DNA of 64,000 nt from Paracyclopina nana (lineage: Eukaryota > Arthropoda > Copepoda > Cyclopoida > Cyclopettidae). The translations under genes and the position numbers were made by a program. This document shows, piece by piece, positions 37,701-49,700 of this stretch. Numbering within the stretch: the stretch's first letter is position 1; every line of letters starts with the position of its first letter. The stretch is taken from positions 15,252,001-15,316,000 of the forward strand of contig JAGUCH010000001.1 in the NCBI GenBank assembly GCA_019096065.1, given 5' to 3'. The notes beneath the pieces were generated by a model. It saw only the letters and a list, made by a program, of their open reading frames with translations, was not told where the DNA came from and did no database searches.

Positions 37701-40700
37701 ATGAAGGAGAGGGGATCCGCGAACCGGGAGTGGTTCCCGACCAACACGGGATCTCCTGCGTGCAGTTAGGAAGGCACGCGTCATGGCCTGCATCGGGTAG
37801 CAGCTGGTGATGTAGGCGACCGCCCCAGCCCGGGTGACCAAATGGCCGGGCCCGTGGGAGTCAAGCGTGGCGTAGGAGGACCCACCGCTGGCCATGTCCT
37901 GCAGCTTGGTGTGCAGGATGCTCCGCTCATTCTTGCAGATGAGGTCCTGCAGGAATTTGAACCGGTCGTCGAGATGCAGGGCGTGCTCGGCGTGCAGGAA
38001 AGCCAGTTGGGTTTGCACGTGAGCGTGGTGGACCTCTTCCGTCAGGTGGGTCGGCGCGGCGATGGGAGCCTCGCCCGGGCGGAGAAGGACGACTGCAAAG
38101 TCCCTCAGCTGAGTCCGGAAGACCCGCCGCTGGCAGGTCGACTGGACCCCCTTAAGGACAAATCCTGCGTACCTGGATTCCTCTTCGCGGGCAATCAGGA
38201 GCAGATCCCCCACCTGACCTAGCATGGTGGAGTTCTGGTGCGGGTATAGTGAAGCGGGCCCTTGATAGACCTCAGAGGTCTCTTCCATGCAGGTGGTGTC
38301 ATGAGCTTCCCATACCATGGTGCCCTCGAGCGTGTCGTGGACGATCTTGTCCCGGTAGTTGGCCACGATGTGATTATCGAACACCACTCGTCCAGAGCTG
38401 GTGTGCAGTTTTCCATAGACAGCGGTGACAAGGGCGTCGATCCGGGTCTGCTCGTAAGAGCGGTGATACATGACACCGTTGTGGCTGAATGACATGGTCC
38501 TGCATCGGTGGTCTCCGTCAAGACCTCCTCGAGAGAAGTAAGCCAGGTTGGCGGGCACGTTGAGGGTCACATTCACCCGTTGGCCCTCGACGATCAGGTA
38601 GCCCCGTTCCACCGCCTTGCGGCAGGCCTGGGGCGACACGGTATAGGGTTGGTGGTAAGCAACGATCTGAGTCCCATAGCTGACGCTGTCGAACCCGCAT
38701 CTGGTCACTTCGCGGGTCAGGGTCACGTGGCAACGGTGGGCGGCGACGGGTTTGGTCGTCGCAGTCTGCAGTACCTGCACGGTGATGTTGACAGCCGATT
38801 CATAGGTGGTGCCGATATCATCGCATTCGTCCGGGTCATTCAAGTCGACGCTCGTGGGTTGATTTTGGTGACTGCAGTCAAACACCGTGAAGGTGGCAGC
38901 CGGGTCTTCAGGTGGTCCGTCTCCTCCTTCCTGTAGAGCAGGTTGAGGCCGGGGTTGTGCGCTTGGCACCTCGAGTAGTAGTGTGAACGTCATCAGTATT
39001 GTGAAGTACATTGCTTCTGGAAAAGAGAGTAAAGGAAACGTGTTGACATGCTGCCTCATTATTGTACACCTGCCGGTTTGTGCTGCTATTATTTCTTTAT
39101 TAATTGCGCTTTCTTTCAAGCCGCAGAATTTTCAAAGTATACTTAGGGGGGCCCCCAAAATTTTGCGGCCGTCTTTTTGTTGTGCTGCTCATTCGTCTGT
39201 TATTCTGTGCTTGAAGCACTGCTCGAATTTGTTGGTGTAGCAAAATCATCATTCTCAGAATCGCTCATTTCAGGCAGTGGCCTGAATTGTGGCATCGTGA
39301 CCGTAGGCTGTGCTACCAGGGGTCTGTATGGCGGCATATTGATTGGTGCCAGCGGAGGTAGCTCTGGGTCTGGTTGATCTGATTTTTGGCCTGAGCGTGA
39401 TCTGGTTCTGGTTGCAGGAGATGATGCTCCATGGGCAACTTCAACTTCGGCCCCCAGGAAATCTGCTGTTTCTTGTTGCAGCATTTCCGCCTGGGTCCTA
39501 CGTTTGCGGTACCGTGTTTCCCGAGGTGACGGTGCTGATACCGTTTCGTGGCCGGTTGTTGGGAGCTCGATGTTGTTCTCACCGTCGCCTTCATCATCCG
39601 AAGGGAGCGCAACATCTTCAGCAAACTCATCACCTCGCATGGATAGATCTGCATTGGCTGGCGGCGGGTTGCCGGCATTGCCATCGTGGGCATCTTCCGC
39701 CGTTGCCCGGTACAATTTGAGCCTGTCGATCGAGACGACCTCGGACTTCTTTCGAATCCATGAGGGGTCAGGCAAGATCTCGAAGGTCACGTCGTTGACC
39801 TTCCTAAGTATGGTCCAGGGGCCTGACCAGAAGGTTTGGAGCTTCTTGGAGATGTGGCGGGCCACGGTGGGCGTGTACAGCCACACCTGTTGCCCCGGGA
39901 CATACATCGTTTTGTCCTTGTGGTAGGCCATCCTTTGTCGGTTGATCGATGTGGCCATGTTCTTTCGGGCCCATTCATGGGCTGCCTGGATTCGAGCCTT
40001 GAGGGCCTGGGCAACTTGCCCGGCCTCAGAGGCCTCTCTCAGAAGTGGTTGGGGGTCTCCAAACAGAAGGTCCAGTTGCGAGGTGGCAGGCCGCCCAAAT
40101 AGCAGTTCATACGGGGCGTAGCCGGTCATGCGGCATTTGGTGGTGCGCATGATAAACAGGGCGACGGGCAGTACTTCCTTCCAGCGGGATGGTCGCCCGC
40201 AGACCAGTTTGGCCAGGAGGCCGTTGAGGTCCCGGTGGGCCCGTTCAACCCAGTTAGACTTAGGGTTGTAGGCCGGCGTGGTAGAGTGCCTGACACCTAG
40301 TGCTTTGGCTACTTGCTGGAACAGGGCGGCGGTGAAGTGGGTGCCTCGGTCAGAATGGAGGTTCTCCATTAGCCCATATCGCGGGATGATCTCTGAGGTC
40401 AGGAACCTCACGGCGGTGTCAGCGTTGGCCGAGGCGCATGGGAAAGCCTCGATCCATCGGCTGAAGAGGTCGCGTACGGTGAAGAGGTACTGATGTCCGT
40501 CGACAGGGGGCTTGAGGGGCCCCACGTAGTCGATGGCGACCCTTTGCCAGGGGTAGCCCGCCCGGTGAGAATGTAGTGAGTGACGTTGGTCCGCGGTCTC
40601 CGGCTGATGTTTCTGGCAGGTGCGGCAGGTGGCCACGACCTCCGCGGCAACTCGGGTGGCGTTCGGCATGTAGAACCGGCGGGAGACCCGGTCAACAGTG

Positions 40701-43700
40701 GTGTCTCTGCCCTGATGACCCATGGTTTCGTGAATGTGCCTCACTAGCCCTTCTTCCGAGGATCGAGGAACCACGACCAGGTGGCGAGCCTCTCGGCCTT
40801 GTCCTTCTTCCTTCTTGTACCGAAGGAGGCCTTGATCATCCAGGTAGAGGCTGTCAAAGAGGCCCAGCAGGATCTTGCCTCGATGGGAGGCGGCCTCTTT
40901 GTGCTCAGGGCTCGGTCGGCTCTGCTGGCTGATCAGTCGCCGCACCAGTTGCAAATCCTCGTCCTCTGTTTGCCCCTGGATCCACTCGGCGGGGTTGGCC
41001 ATGTCCAGGGCAGCCTCGGCCGAGGCTATCATCGCTTGGACGCCCGCGCAGCTCTCATTGGACACGTCCGTGCCCTCGGTGTCGGTGACGTGCTCGGCGC
41101 GACTCAGGGCGTCGGCGTTGGCGTGCTTGGTTCCGGCCCGGGGGCCGACCTTGAAGTCAAACTGGCTGATGGTCTCCAGCCACCTGGCAAGCATGCTACG
41201 GGGCTCCTCCATGGTGCGAATCCATTGCAGGGCGGCATGGTCCGTGCGGAGGATGAAAGGCCGGTATTGGAGGTAATACCGCCACTTGCGCAGCCAGATG
41301 ATGACGGCAGCGAGTTCCCCTTGGGTGGCGGAGTAGTTAGCCTGGCTCGGGTCAGCTTCTTGGCCCCAAAGAGGATGACTCGCTCCTTTCCCCCTTGTAC
41401 TTGCGACAGGACGGCCCCCACGCACTGGTTGTCCCCGCTCCAGTCGGTATCCAGGATGAATGGCTGCGGGCTCTCAAAATCGGGGAAAGCCAGGATGGGC
41501 GCCATGCACAGCCGCTTCTTAAGCTCCTCAAAAGCGGCAACGTATTCCAGCGGGGGTTCGAACTCGGCGGTGTCGGGAACATCTTCTTCCCGGCTGAGTT
41601 TGTCCGTCAACGCCTTGGCGACCTTCTGGTAATCCTTGATGAAGGACCGGTAATAGCCGCACTTTCCCAGGAAGATGCGTAGCTGCCGCCGGGTTCGTGG
41701 CAGGGGCCACTTCTTGACCACGTCGATGTACTCGGGGACCACAGAGAGGCCCTCAGGAGTGATGACGTGCCCCAGGTACGTGATGCGACGGCGGAACAGG
41801 TGGCATTTGGATGGTTGCAGTTTGAGGCCAGCCCGTTGATGGGCGTCCAGTACCCGTTGCAGGTGGCCGAAGTGAGATTCTACATCGCGGCTGTGGATCA
41901 GCACGTCGTCGAGGTATGGCAAGGCAATGTCGTATGGGATCCCTTCCAAGACCCGCTGGATGAGGCGCGCATACGTCCGGGGCGCGTTGGTGAGGCCGAA
42001 CGGCATGTAGGCGAATGCGTACGTTGAGTGATTGGCCGCGAATGCTGTCTTCGGGATGTCCTCGGCCCTCACGGGAACGTGGTGAAAGGCTCCCGTCGTA
42101 TCCAGGGTAGAGAATACTTGCGAGTGCGCCAGCCGATTGAGGTTATCCCGAATGTCGCCGATGGGATGCGTGTCGACGATGGTTACCTTGTTCAGCGCGC
42201 GGTAATCTACGCACCACCGGGTCTTCCCATTCTTCTTGGTGACCGGAACCAGCGGCGCGCACCAGGGCGACTGAATAGGGACGATGATGCCTTCCTGGAG
42301 CCATTTCTGGACTTGTTCTTCTAGCGACTTCTGCAAGTGCGGGTTGATGGGCCGCCGGATGTTAATGGGCTGAGTACCCGGGATGATATCGATGCGGTGC
42401 TCGGCCAAGTCGGTTTGGCCCGAGGACCCATCGAGGCTGAAGGTGTCCTGGTATTGTAGCAGCAGGGCCAAGGTGCGAGCTTTTAGCTGAGGGTGTTCAA
42501 GTTGTCGTTGTTTTCTAGGTCGAATTCTTGAATGCAGGTTTGGGCCATCTCGGCCGTGTACTGGCCCTGCGGCCGGGTTTGGGCCCCCTCGAGCTTGGCT
42601 ACGTAGCTTCCAGCTGCCAGCTTGGCCACGGTGGGTACTCGCCTCAAGCCTTCAACTTGCCCGTACCGGGTGTTGTTGTGGATAATGAGAGGCTCTGCGG
42701 TAGTGTTGATAACCCCGACAACGCAGTTGCCCTTTTCATCTGGTCGGATGAGGGCTCGCTGCCAGGGGTGCAGCTCAGTGGCCTCCATGAAGTCCCCTGA
42801 TCCTTCAACAATCCCATCGATGTGCGGCGATCGGGCCCAGGTGGGGATTTTTGCGGGAATGGCGCAACAAGACATTGGCCCCACTGTGGTTTCACCCCGT
42901 GTGTAGACGGCATGGACGTTGATTGCGCGACTGTCATTTTCATTAAGTGTCCCCCCTGCCAACTTGATCATTCGTCCTCGAATGCGGAGCGAGTTGGCAC
43001 TATGTAGCTGGTCTATGTCGTGGGCTTTCATGAATGGCCCCGACAGGTTGACGTCCATGGTGAGGTTAGCTATGACAGCGGGTCGAAATGGGAAAGGTTG
43101 CGGGTAGGTGCCGATGTGAAGCATCAATGGTTTCGGTACTTCGCCGAGTATTTCTAGAGATTGATTTTGGCCCGCTGTGTTGACAGTTTCTCCTATCAGG
43201 GGCGCAAGTTGAGCTTTTGTGAACCCCAATTTGGTTGCAAGCGTGGAGGAGATGACCGATCTCCACGTATTACCGCTGTCGATGAGTGCTCTTGATTTGA
43301 CGTTGTTGAGGCGTATTGGAACTTCAGATACGTATGATTTATTAATGTTGGAAATATGGGCGAGGAATGATCGGGCCTTGTCAGATGTGAACGTGTTTGG
43401 TGAGGTGATGGATGGTTCCATTGATGGCCGGTCCCTTAGGACCGGCTGGCTCCGTTTTTTGGCGCCTCCCAGGTGTAGGCGTCCGTGGGGGCACTGGCCA
43501 CATGTGCGATGGCCGCGTTGCGATATTTATTATATTCTTGGGGCGAGACCGGCGGGGCGGCGTGGTATGGATTGTTATTGCCACGCCCGCGGCCGCCACG
43601 TCCCCGGCCCCGGAATCCTCCTCGCCCTCGTTGGCCGTTTTGGCGTTGGTTGGTGCATTGAGCCTTGAGATGGCCGTAGCCGCCGCAGCCGTAGCATCTC

Positions 43701-46700
43701 ATGTTAGCCTTGTCGCCTAGAGCGGCGATGATCTTGGCGACGTCGGGTTGATCTGAGGTGCCCTCTTGGGTGATTTGCATGATGCCCCCTTGCCCCAGGG
43801 GTTGGCCTTGCCGCCGGCTAATCCTACCAGGCACTCCTTGGAGGATGCATTGGAAGCGGCCTCCGTCAGCGTATCATATTTGCTGGCGATTACCAGCCAA
43901 CGTGTCTGAGGGTCCCGCAGATTGATAGTGAACTTCCTAATGACCTCTGGATCCTTGTCGACCTTGGCGCACCGCAGTGCGTCATTGGCGAAAGCCCTCA
44001 GGTAGAGCGACTTGATGCGTGCCGCCCAGGTCATTACGGATTCATGGGGACCCTGCGCGGCGGTGTCGTATGCCACCCTGGCGGCCTCTTGGGCCGACTC
44101 GTCCACAAAGGCCTTTTCAAGGTCGTCGAGGTAGTGCTTGTAGGTGTACGCGTCATTGCTCGACTTCTTGTCGATGGAATTGATCATTTCCAACGCAAGG
44201 CCGACAATAGATGCCTTGATCAGCATCTTCTTGGTGACTTCCGGCTCTATCGAGTCCTCGGGTTGGGACTCGATATGCATCCGCCATTGCTGGAAGGAGC
44301 GGCTATCCGTCTCGCGGAGCAGTTGGAGTTGTTGAGGCCGACGCTGAACAGCAGCGTTGGCTCTCATTTGGCGGTTGACCTCAAGGGCCACCGCAGCAGC
44401 TATATCTTGTGGTGGCTGGGCCTATGCGTGGGGGAGAAGAGTGAGCTTTCGGTCTTTTGTGAGAATGTGCTATTATAATTACCATGGTGGTCTACGATTC
44501 AACAATGAAGTGAGTTGTGATTACTGTTAACTGAGGGAAAGCCCGAAAGGAACTGATAGCTATTTCCCACCATCGCGGTCTTATATATCCGCCAACGCGC
44601 TCGCAGGTCACTGCAGAGGGTTGTGGCGTGACATTTATTGATTGTTTACTGACCACCGAAAATGCCACGCTGGTGTCACATTTCTCCTTATCGTTTATTT
44701 GACCGTGACCCGCACGTGGTGACCAGCTTTAGCTTCAGTGGAATCCTGATAGCTCGCAGCTGTTGATCCGCTACCGGTCATGTGGTCACCACGTGGTCAT
44801 GAGCTTCTATCCTCCTTCTCCACCCCCTTTATTTGTACATTGTCATGGGGTGGCCGGCTCCAGCATTCACTGGAATCCAAATGATTTGCGACTGGTGTTA
44901 GCAGCCCCGACCATTCGGCCATTGTCCCCCCATAACAATTACTATTTGATCACCTGCAGTTGGAATTCGCCCGTGAGTTGACCGGCCCTAGCTTAACTAG
45001 GATCTACAATGATTTGCACCAGCGTTGGCCGGGCTGACCATTCGGCCGCTGGCTCTCACGGACAATCCCTTTGATTGTTATTTGATAGCTTTTTGATTGT
45101 TTGCAGCTGCAGCTATTGCAGAGTGATCTTTGCCCTTTTGCTCTGGTCTGAGCTTTACATTTTTACATTTTAGCCACCACTATTTTACTTTTTATAGTCA
45201 ACTGCCTTTCATGCTTTCAGCATTAATCTCTCTTTACTTCGTGGCTTGCACGTAGGTTCATGTTCTGTGTTCTGGCAGTTGACTCGAGCATGATATTATT
45301 TGAGCAGCACTATTATCCCTTTTATACTTATCGTGTATACTTAGCACTTATAGCTTCCGGCAGGATGTACTTAATGGGTAGTGGAGTGATGAAATCACAG
45401 GTCCAACGACCCGCGCCATCTGTAGTAGGTCGAGATATACTACTGTGACTTATCAAGCCACTACTCGTATCTAGGCTACGTCAAGCGGGGACGGGCCTGG
45501 AGGCTAGCAGAGGTCAGTCTTTGGGCCGCAGACAACACGTGTCAATGCGGTGAATTTATTTCCTTTACTGATGATCACACTATACTACTCGTTATACTAC
45601 CGCGCGCCCGAGGCGAGCGCGCGCAGCGAGCGGTCGACCCGTAGGCCGACACGCTCCCTGCTACAGAGGTCCCATCTGAGGGCAATGATAAAAACATAGC
45701 ATTTTTAGATCAGCTATAAACACATTAATTTTGTAGCAACCAAATCAGAATGTTGCCCAAGTTTCCTGAACGTAATTTTGTTATGCATTAATTAACTCCT
45801 TAGAAAGGCGGCAAAGCAAAATCTATTGATTTTAAAAGTCGGCTTTTCAGTATCAATGAGGTTTTTCTGGTTACATAGCTTACAATTAATACCTACTGCA
45901 TTAGCTAGAACTGTAATTACCATCCAAACTTAGCAGCAATCAATTGAAAAATTGTGCCTAAATGGAATTGCAGCGTAGGTAGGAGGATAAAAGGTACTTG
46001 GCCTTCGTCTGATAATTCCGAACAGGATTTTTTAACTTTTTTCGCTAAGCCAATTTGTACTCCTAATCAAAAGTGCACTGGCATAACGCTTGCCAATCAA
46101 GTTAATTGCAAATATGTATCTATTTATCAAATGGTACAGATAAGCAGAGTTTGGATATATCAATCAAATGAAAAGTAGCATTTTTCAATCCTTTTATAAG
46201 TTTGCTTCACAAGCGTAATACAAAAATGGTTATGGCTGCAAAATGTATTACTATTAGCTGAGAGGGCTGAGCAGTACATAAGTTCCAACCTCATAATATC
46301 CATGATTTTTCATTGCTGGTTGATTTAGAGGAAGATAATGAACATTATCCATCTACAAGTGGTTAATGATCATTATGCTTTACATGATCCTTGCGCCATC
46401 TATTTCATTTCAATATGAAAGAAAAAATAGCAAAGGAGTTCCAAGAATCGAACTCGGGCCAGCCGATTAGAGTGCCCATGCTCTACCACTGAGCCAGCTA
46501 TACATTCCTTGTTCATAGCAGCTTTTTGTAACCTAATCTACCAGTACAATAAGCGGCCGAGCCGGTACAGGCAGCATCTTTGCTGAACAGCTACTTATAG
46601 CTAGAGTTAGGTACTAAATAAACTTAGAGAGAGGACAACCAAATCCGCAATTTTGCGCTGGTTCCTTTCACGTAACTTTTTAAGCAAATCGGAAAGATAT

Positions 46701-49700
46701 ATTTTTTCTCTACAAAACCTAGGGAGTAGCAAGTGGAACGGGCTAATTCAAAACACACTTTTCATTCCTTATTAAATTATTCAATAATTTAATATCATTT
46801 ACAAAAAGTTAAATATTGAATTCTTTAGCAAAGGATTTGGGTTTTTCCTTCAGTATACTCATTTTAAACTCTAAGGGCCTGTTCACCTGCTTATTATGGC
46901 CGTTATTTTGGCAAAATATTAGAGAGAAATACTGAGAAACGGATAATTTTATTTTTGGTGTAGGATGGTTTTTGGTACCAATAGATCGATTCCGAAGTCA
47001 AAATCTGAAAAATGATTTTACAAATACCGGATATTTGTAAATATCAGCATAATATCGCGCGTTATTTTGCTGATAATAATGCAGGTGAACAGGGCCTAAA
47101 TTAAGGTAAGCGATTGCCTCAGATTTCTTTAATCGCTTTCAAAAGGAACCACTATTGAAATTGGCAGCTGAACCCACAGTGCTAACTTTTGGCGTAGTCC
47201 ACTCTCTAAGTTTATTAAGTAGCTAGCTAGAGTCAGCAGCGTGTTTGGTGAACTTAGTTGAGCCATTGGGTCATCTTGGCTGACCGCTCGCTCATCATGC
47301 CTTGCCAGGTGGCAGTGTGCACTGCGAAAGCACGTGATAAAGCGAACTATTGAATTTAAGGCAATTTTGTCCTTAAAATTGTACAAAAAAACCCAACCAA
47401 AACTGAATTTTGGGATTGGGGATATGCATTATTGTAGGGGGTAGCTAATAGTAATAGCATACGCCTTTAGGCTGTCGGAAAACACTCATTATTTTTTAGT
47501 GTCTCGTGACAATCACGAGTGAGCGCCGAGCGGCGTATAATGCTATATTACCAGAAGGGTTGTTTTACATTATAGTCCCTTTGGGTAGCCAACCGTTATT
47601 TCTTTTTAGCCATTTTCGTGCATAGCTCACTGCAAATCAGGCGAGCATATTAGTTGGAGTACCTTTTGTTTGCGTTCTCTCACCAATTTGTTTTAAGGAC
47701 TTTCCATTGTGGTAACAATCCTCTTCAGATTCCTGGCTGGAGTTATAGTTTATACTATAATAATAGGAGTAGCCTTGGCAGCCATCTTGGCTACTCTCAT
47801 ATCTTGGTAAGCAACCAATTCGCTGTTCACGATCAATTACTTCGAGCGTAGCGGTGAGAGCAATTGAAATATTTTGCTATCTCAAAAGAGCTTATGCCCT
47901 GTTCATCTACTCTATTTTTTCGTAACTTTCTTGTCCTACCTTACGAAAAAAGATGTCTTAATAACTCCACGAATTTCTTGTAGCAGTCGTAGCTTGTAAG
48001 AACTGGTGTTATTTTAGCGATCCCTCTAGGATTGACTAAACTAATGCAACTTTGGAAAGAATTCCCCAAAATATAGACCTGGTAGAATGTTTTAGTCGGT
48101 CCTAGCAGGCCGGCTTTACGTGCAGTAAGCCACAACCTTATGATAGGACACACTAAACCAAAGGAAGGTTGGAGGTTTGCCGTTGAACAAAGGCAAATCC
48201 AAATTGATTTAGTCAACCCTAGCCATTGTGCGCTTAACTTGACCAACGCGCTTACCCGATTCGTACGCTAACGACTGGTCTTACGCTCACTTAAGACAAT
48301 TTTTGTCGCTATAGAATAACGAAAAAATTTCGTAAGACTGCTAAAGTTAAGACTGAACTAGTTGTTGTAGATGAACAGGGCATAAAAAATCATTTGGCCA
48401 AAAAACCGAAAAAATGTGCTAAAAGAAACAAACCTTGTCTATTGATTCCTACCCTTTAAGTATCAATTTTTCATAGGGAGGTACCTAATTAGCCTTAGCT
48501 GACGCACCTGTGTGCCCATGATGTAATTAGCATTTTCCATTGACTCGCTGCGCTCGAATAATACAAGGCTTCAGATAAACAAAATGTATCCGGCTTGGAC
48601 ACCCAAAGCACTGCACTGGATAATCCATGAATTAAATTGTGTTCCTTTTGTTTCTCTTAGGCTTGTGTGGTACTTCAAAAAGAAGGACTATGAGGAGCAG
48701 ACAGGTAACTTTTGTCTCTTCATAATTCAGAGTGGCTCTCAAAAAATATCTGAGATCCAAGTCAAGTTCATATACTCAGCTCATTCGTTAAAAAAGACGA
48801 ACATGTTCGGATTGGAAATTATATTTTGCTGAAGTAATGGAAAATGGACGACACATATAAGTGATTGGGCCTGAAAAAATTATTGATAAAATATGAAACC
48901 TTTTTCGCAACTTCTCGGAGGATGACCCACTTCTCAATAATATTAATTTCATTCAAATGCTTAGCAACCATTCTAGGTATCTATCTGACTGTTATTTTAA
49001 TTCAATTATCTCTCTCTCAGGCAATAGAACGGGAAGTGCCATAGAAAATACTGCGTATGATCAAGCAAAGCAGGAAATACAAAATTCTACTGTTATTAGC
49101 ACATGGACGCAAGCAAGCTCAGAGAAAGAAGTGCAGAATTTCCTAATCATAGCGATTGTTGTGACCATTGCTACGGTAAGTTTTAGCAATACTTTTGGCC
49201 AATGAATAATCAGTCACTAATTCTGCATAAATTCTCTAATTTAAGTAAGAATTGCGCAAGAAGGCGCGAGACTTTTGTGTCAAGAAATCAATGAATGGAT
49301 TAAAATCTTTGTTTTAGAATCAATTTATGAATTCGGCTTTTTCTCTCACGGAGCTTTATGCAAGTCCCAGAAGTGCCAATGTTGGCATCGCTACTGCATT
49401 GGCTTGACCTTAGCCATTTCTGAGTGTAACTTGGCGCAATCACATGTGAACAGACTTTCCATATCAACTCTGCCTTTTCCCTACTCCAATTCCCTAACGT
49501 AATGCGAGTAGGAGCAAGCTGAGATTATTATCTACATTTTCTTCTTTGCGAGCTCAGCTGCGAACTTTTTATCCAAAAACGCTTCTAGCTGCTATAGTGC
49601 ATAAGCCTTTTTTTCTTCCTGCCTTCGCCTCCCTATAGTACTTCAAAAAGCCGAAAGAGAGTTAAACACTTAGTCTTTGGCACTTTGGCTCGATCCATAG

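Larger units (their letters stand above)
36427..45665 (-). mobile_element. Complete Ty3/Gypsy-type LTR element with an env-like gene, antisense in SLC44 intron 5
   Basis: A 9.2-kb element with 245-bp LTRs that look identical, GAGG target duplications (36423-36426 and 45666-45669), a primer-binding site, and gag, pol (protease, RT, RNase H, integrase order) and env in that order on minus. The domain order with integrase after RNase H defines the Ty3/Gypsy group, and the env makes it retrovirus-like. Its GC content is visibly higher than that of the host DNA. Reading frames are broken at several places (see the separate entries), so this copy probably cannot make all its proteins. Confidence 0.95.

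Noticed and set aside
36725-43720. Many long open frames on the plus strand across the LTR element (for example 40781-41632)
   Set aside because: They are opposite-strand shadows of GC-rich pol, gag and env; the protein motifs are all on minus.
47941-48246. 101-codon minus-strand frame inside the 494-bp TIR element
   Set aside because: No recognisable transposase or other motif, and the element is too short to be autonomous.
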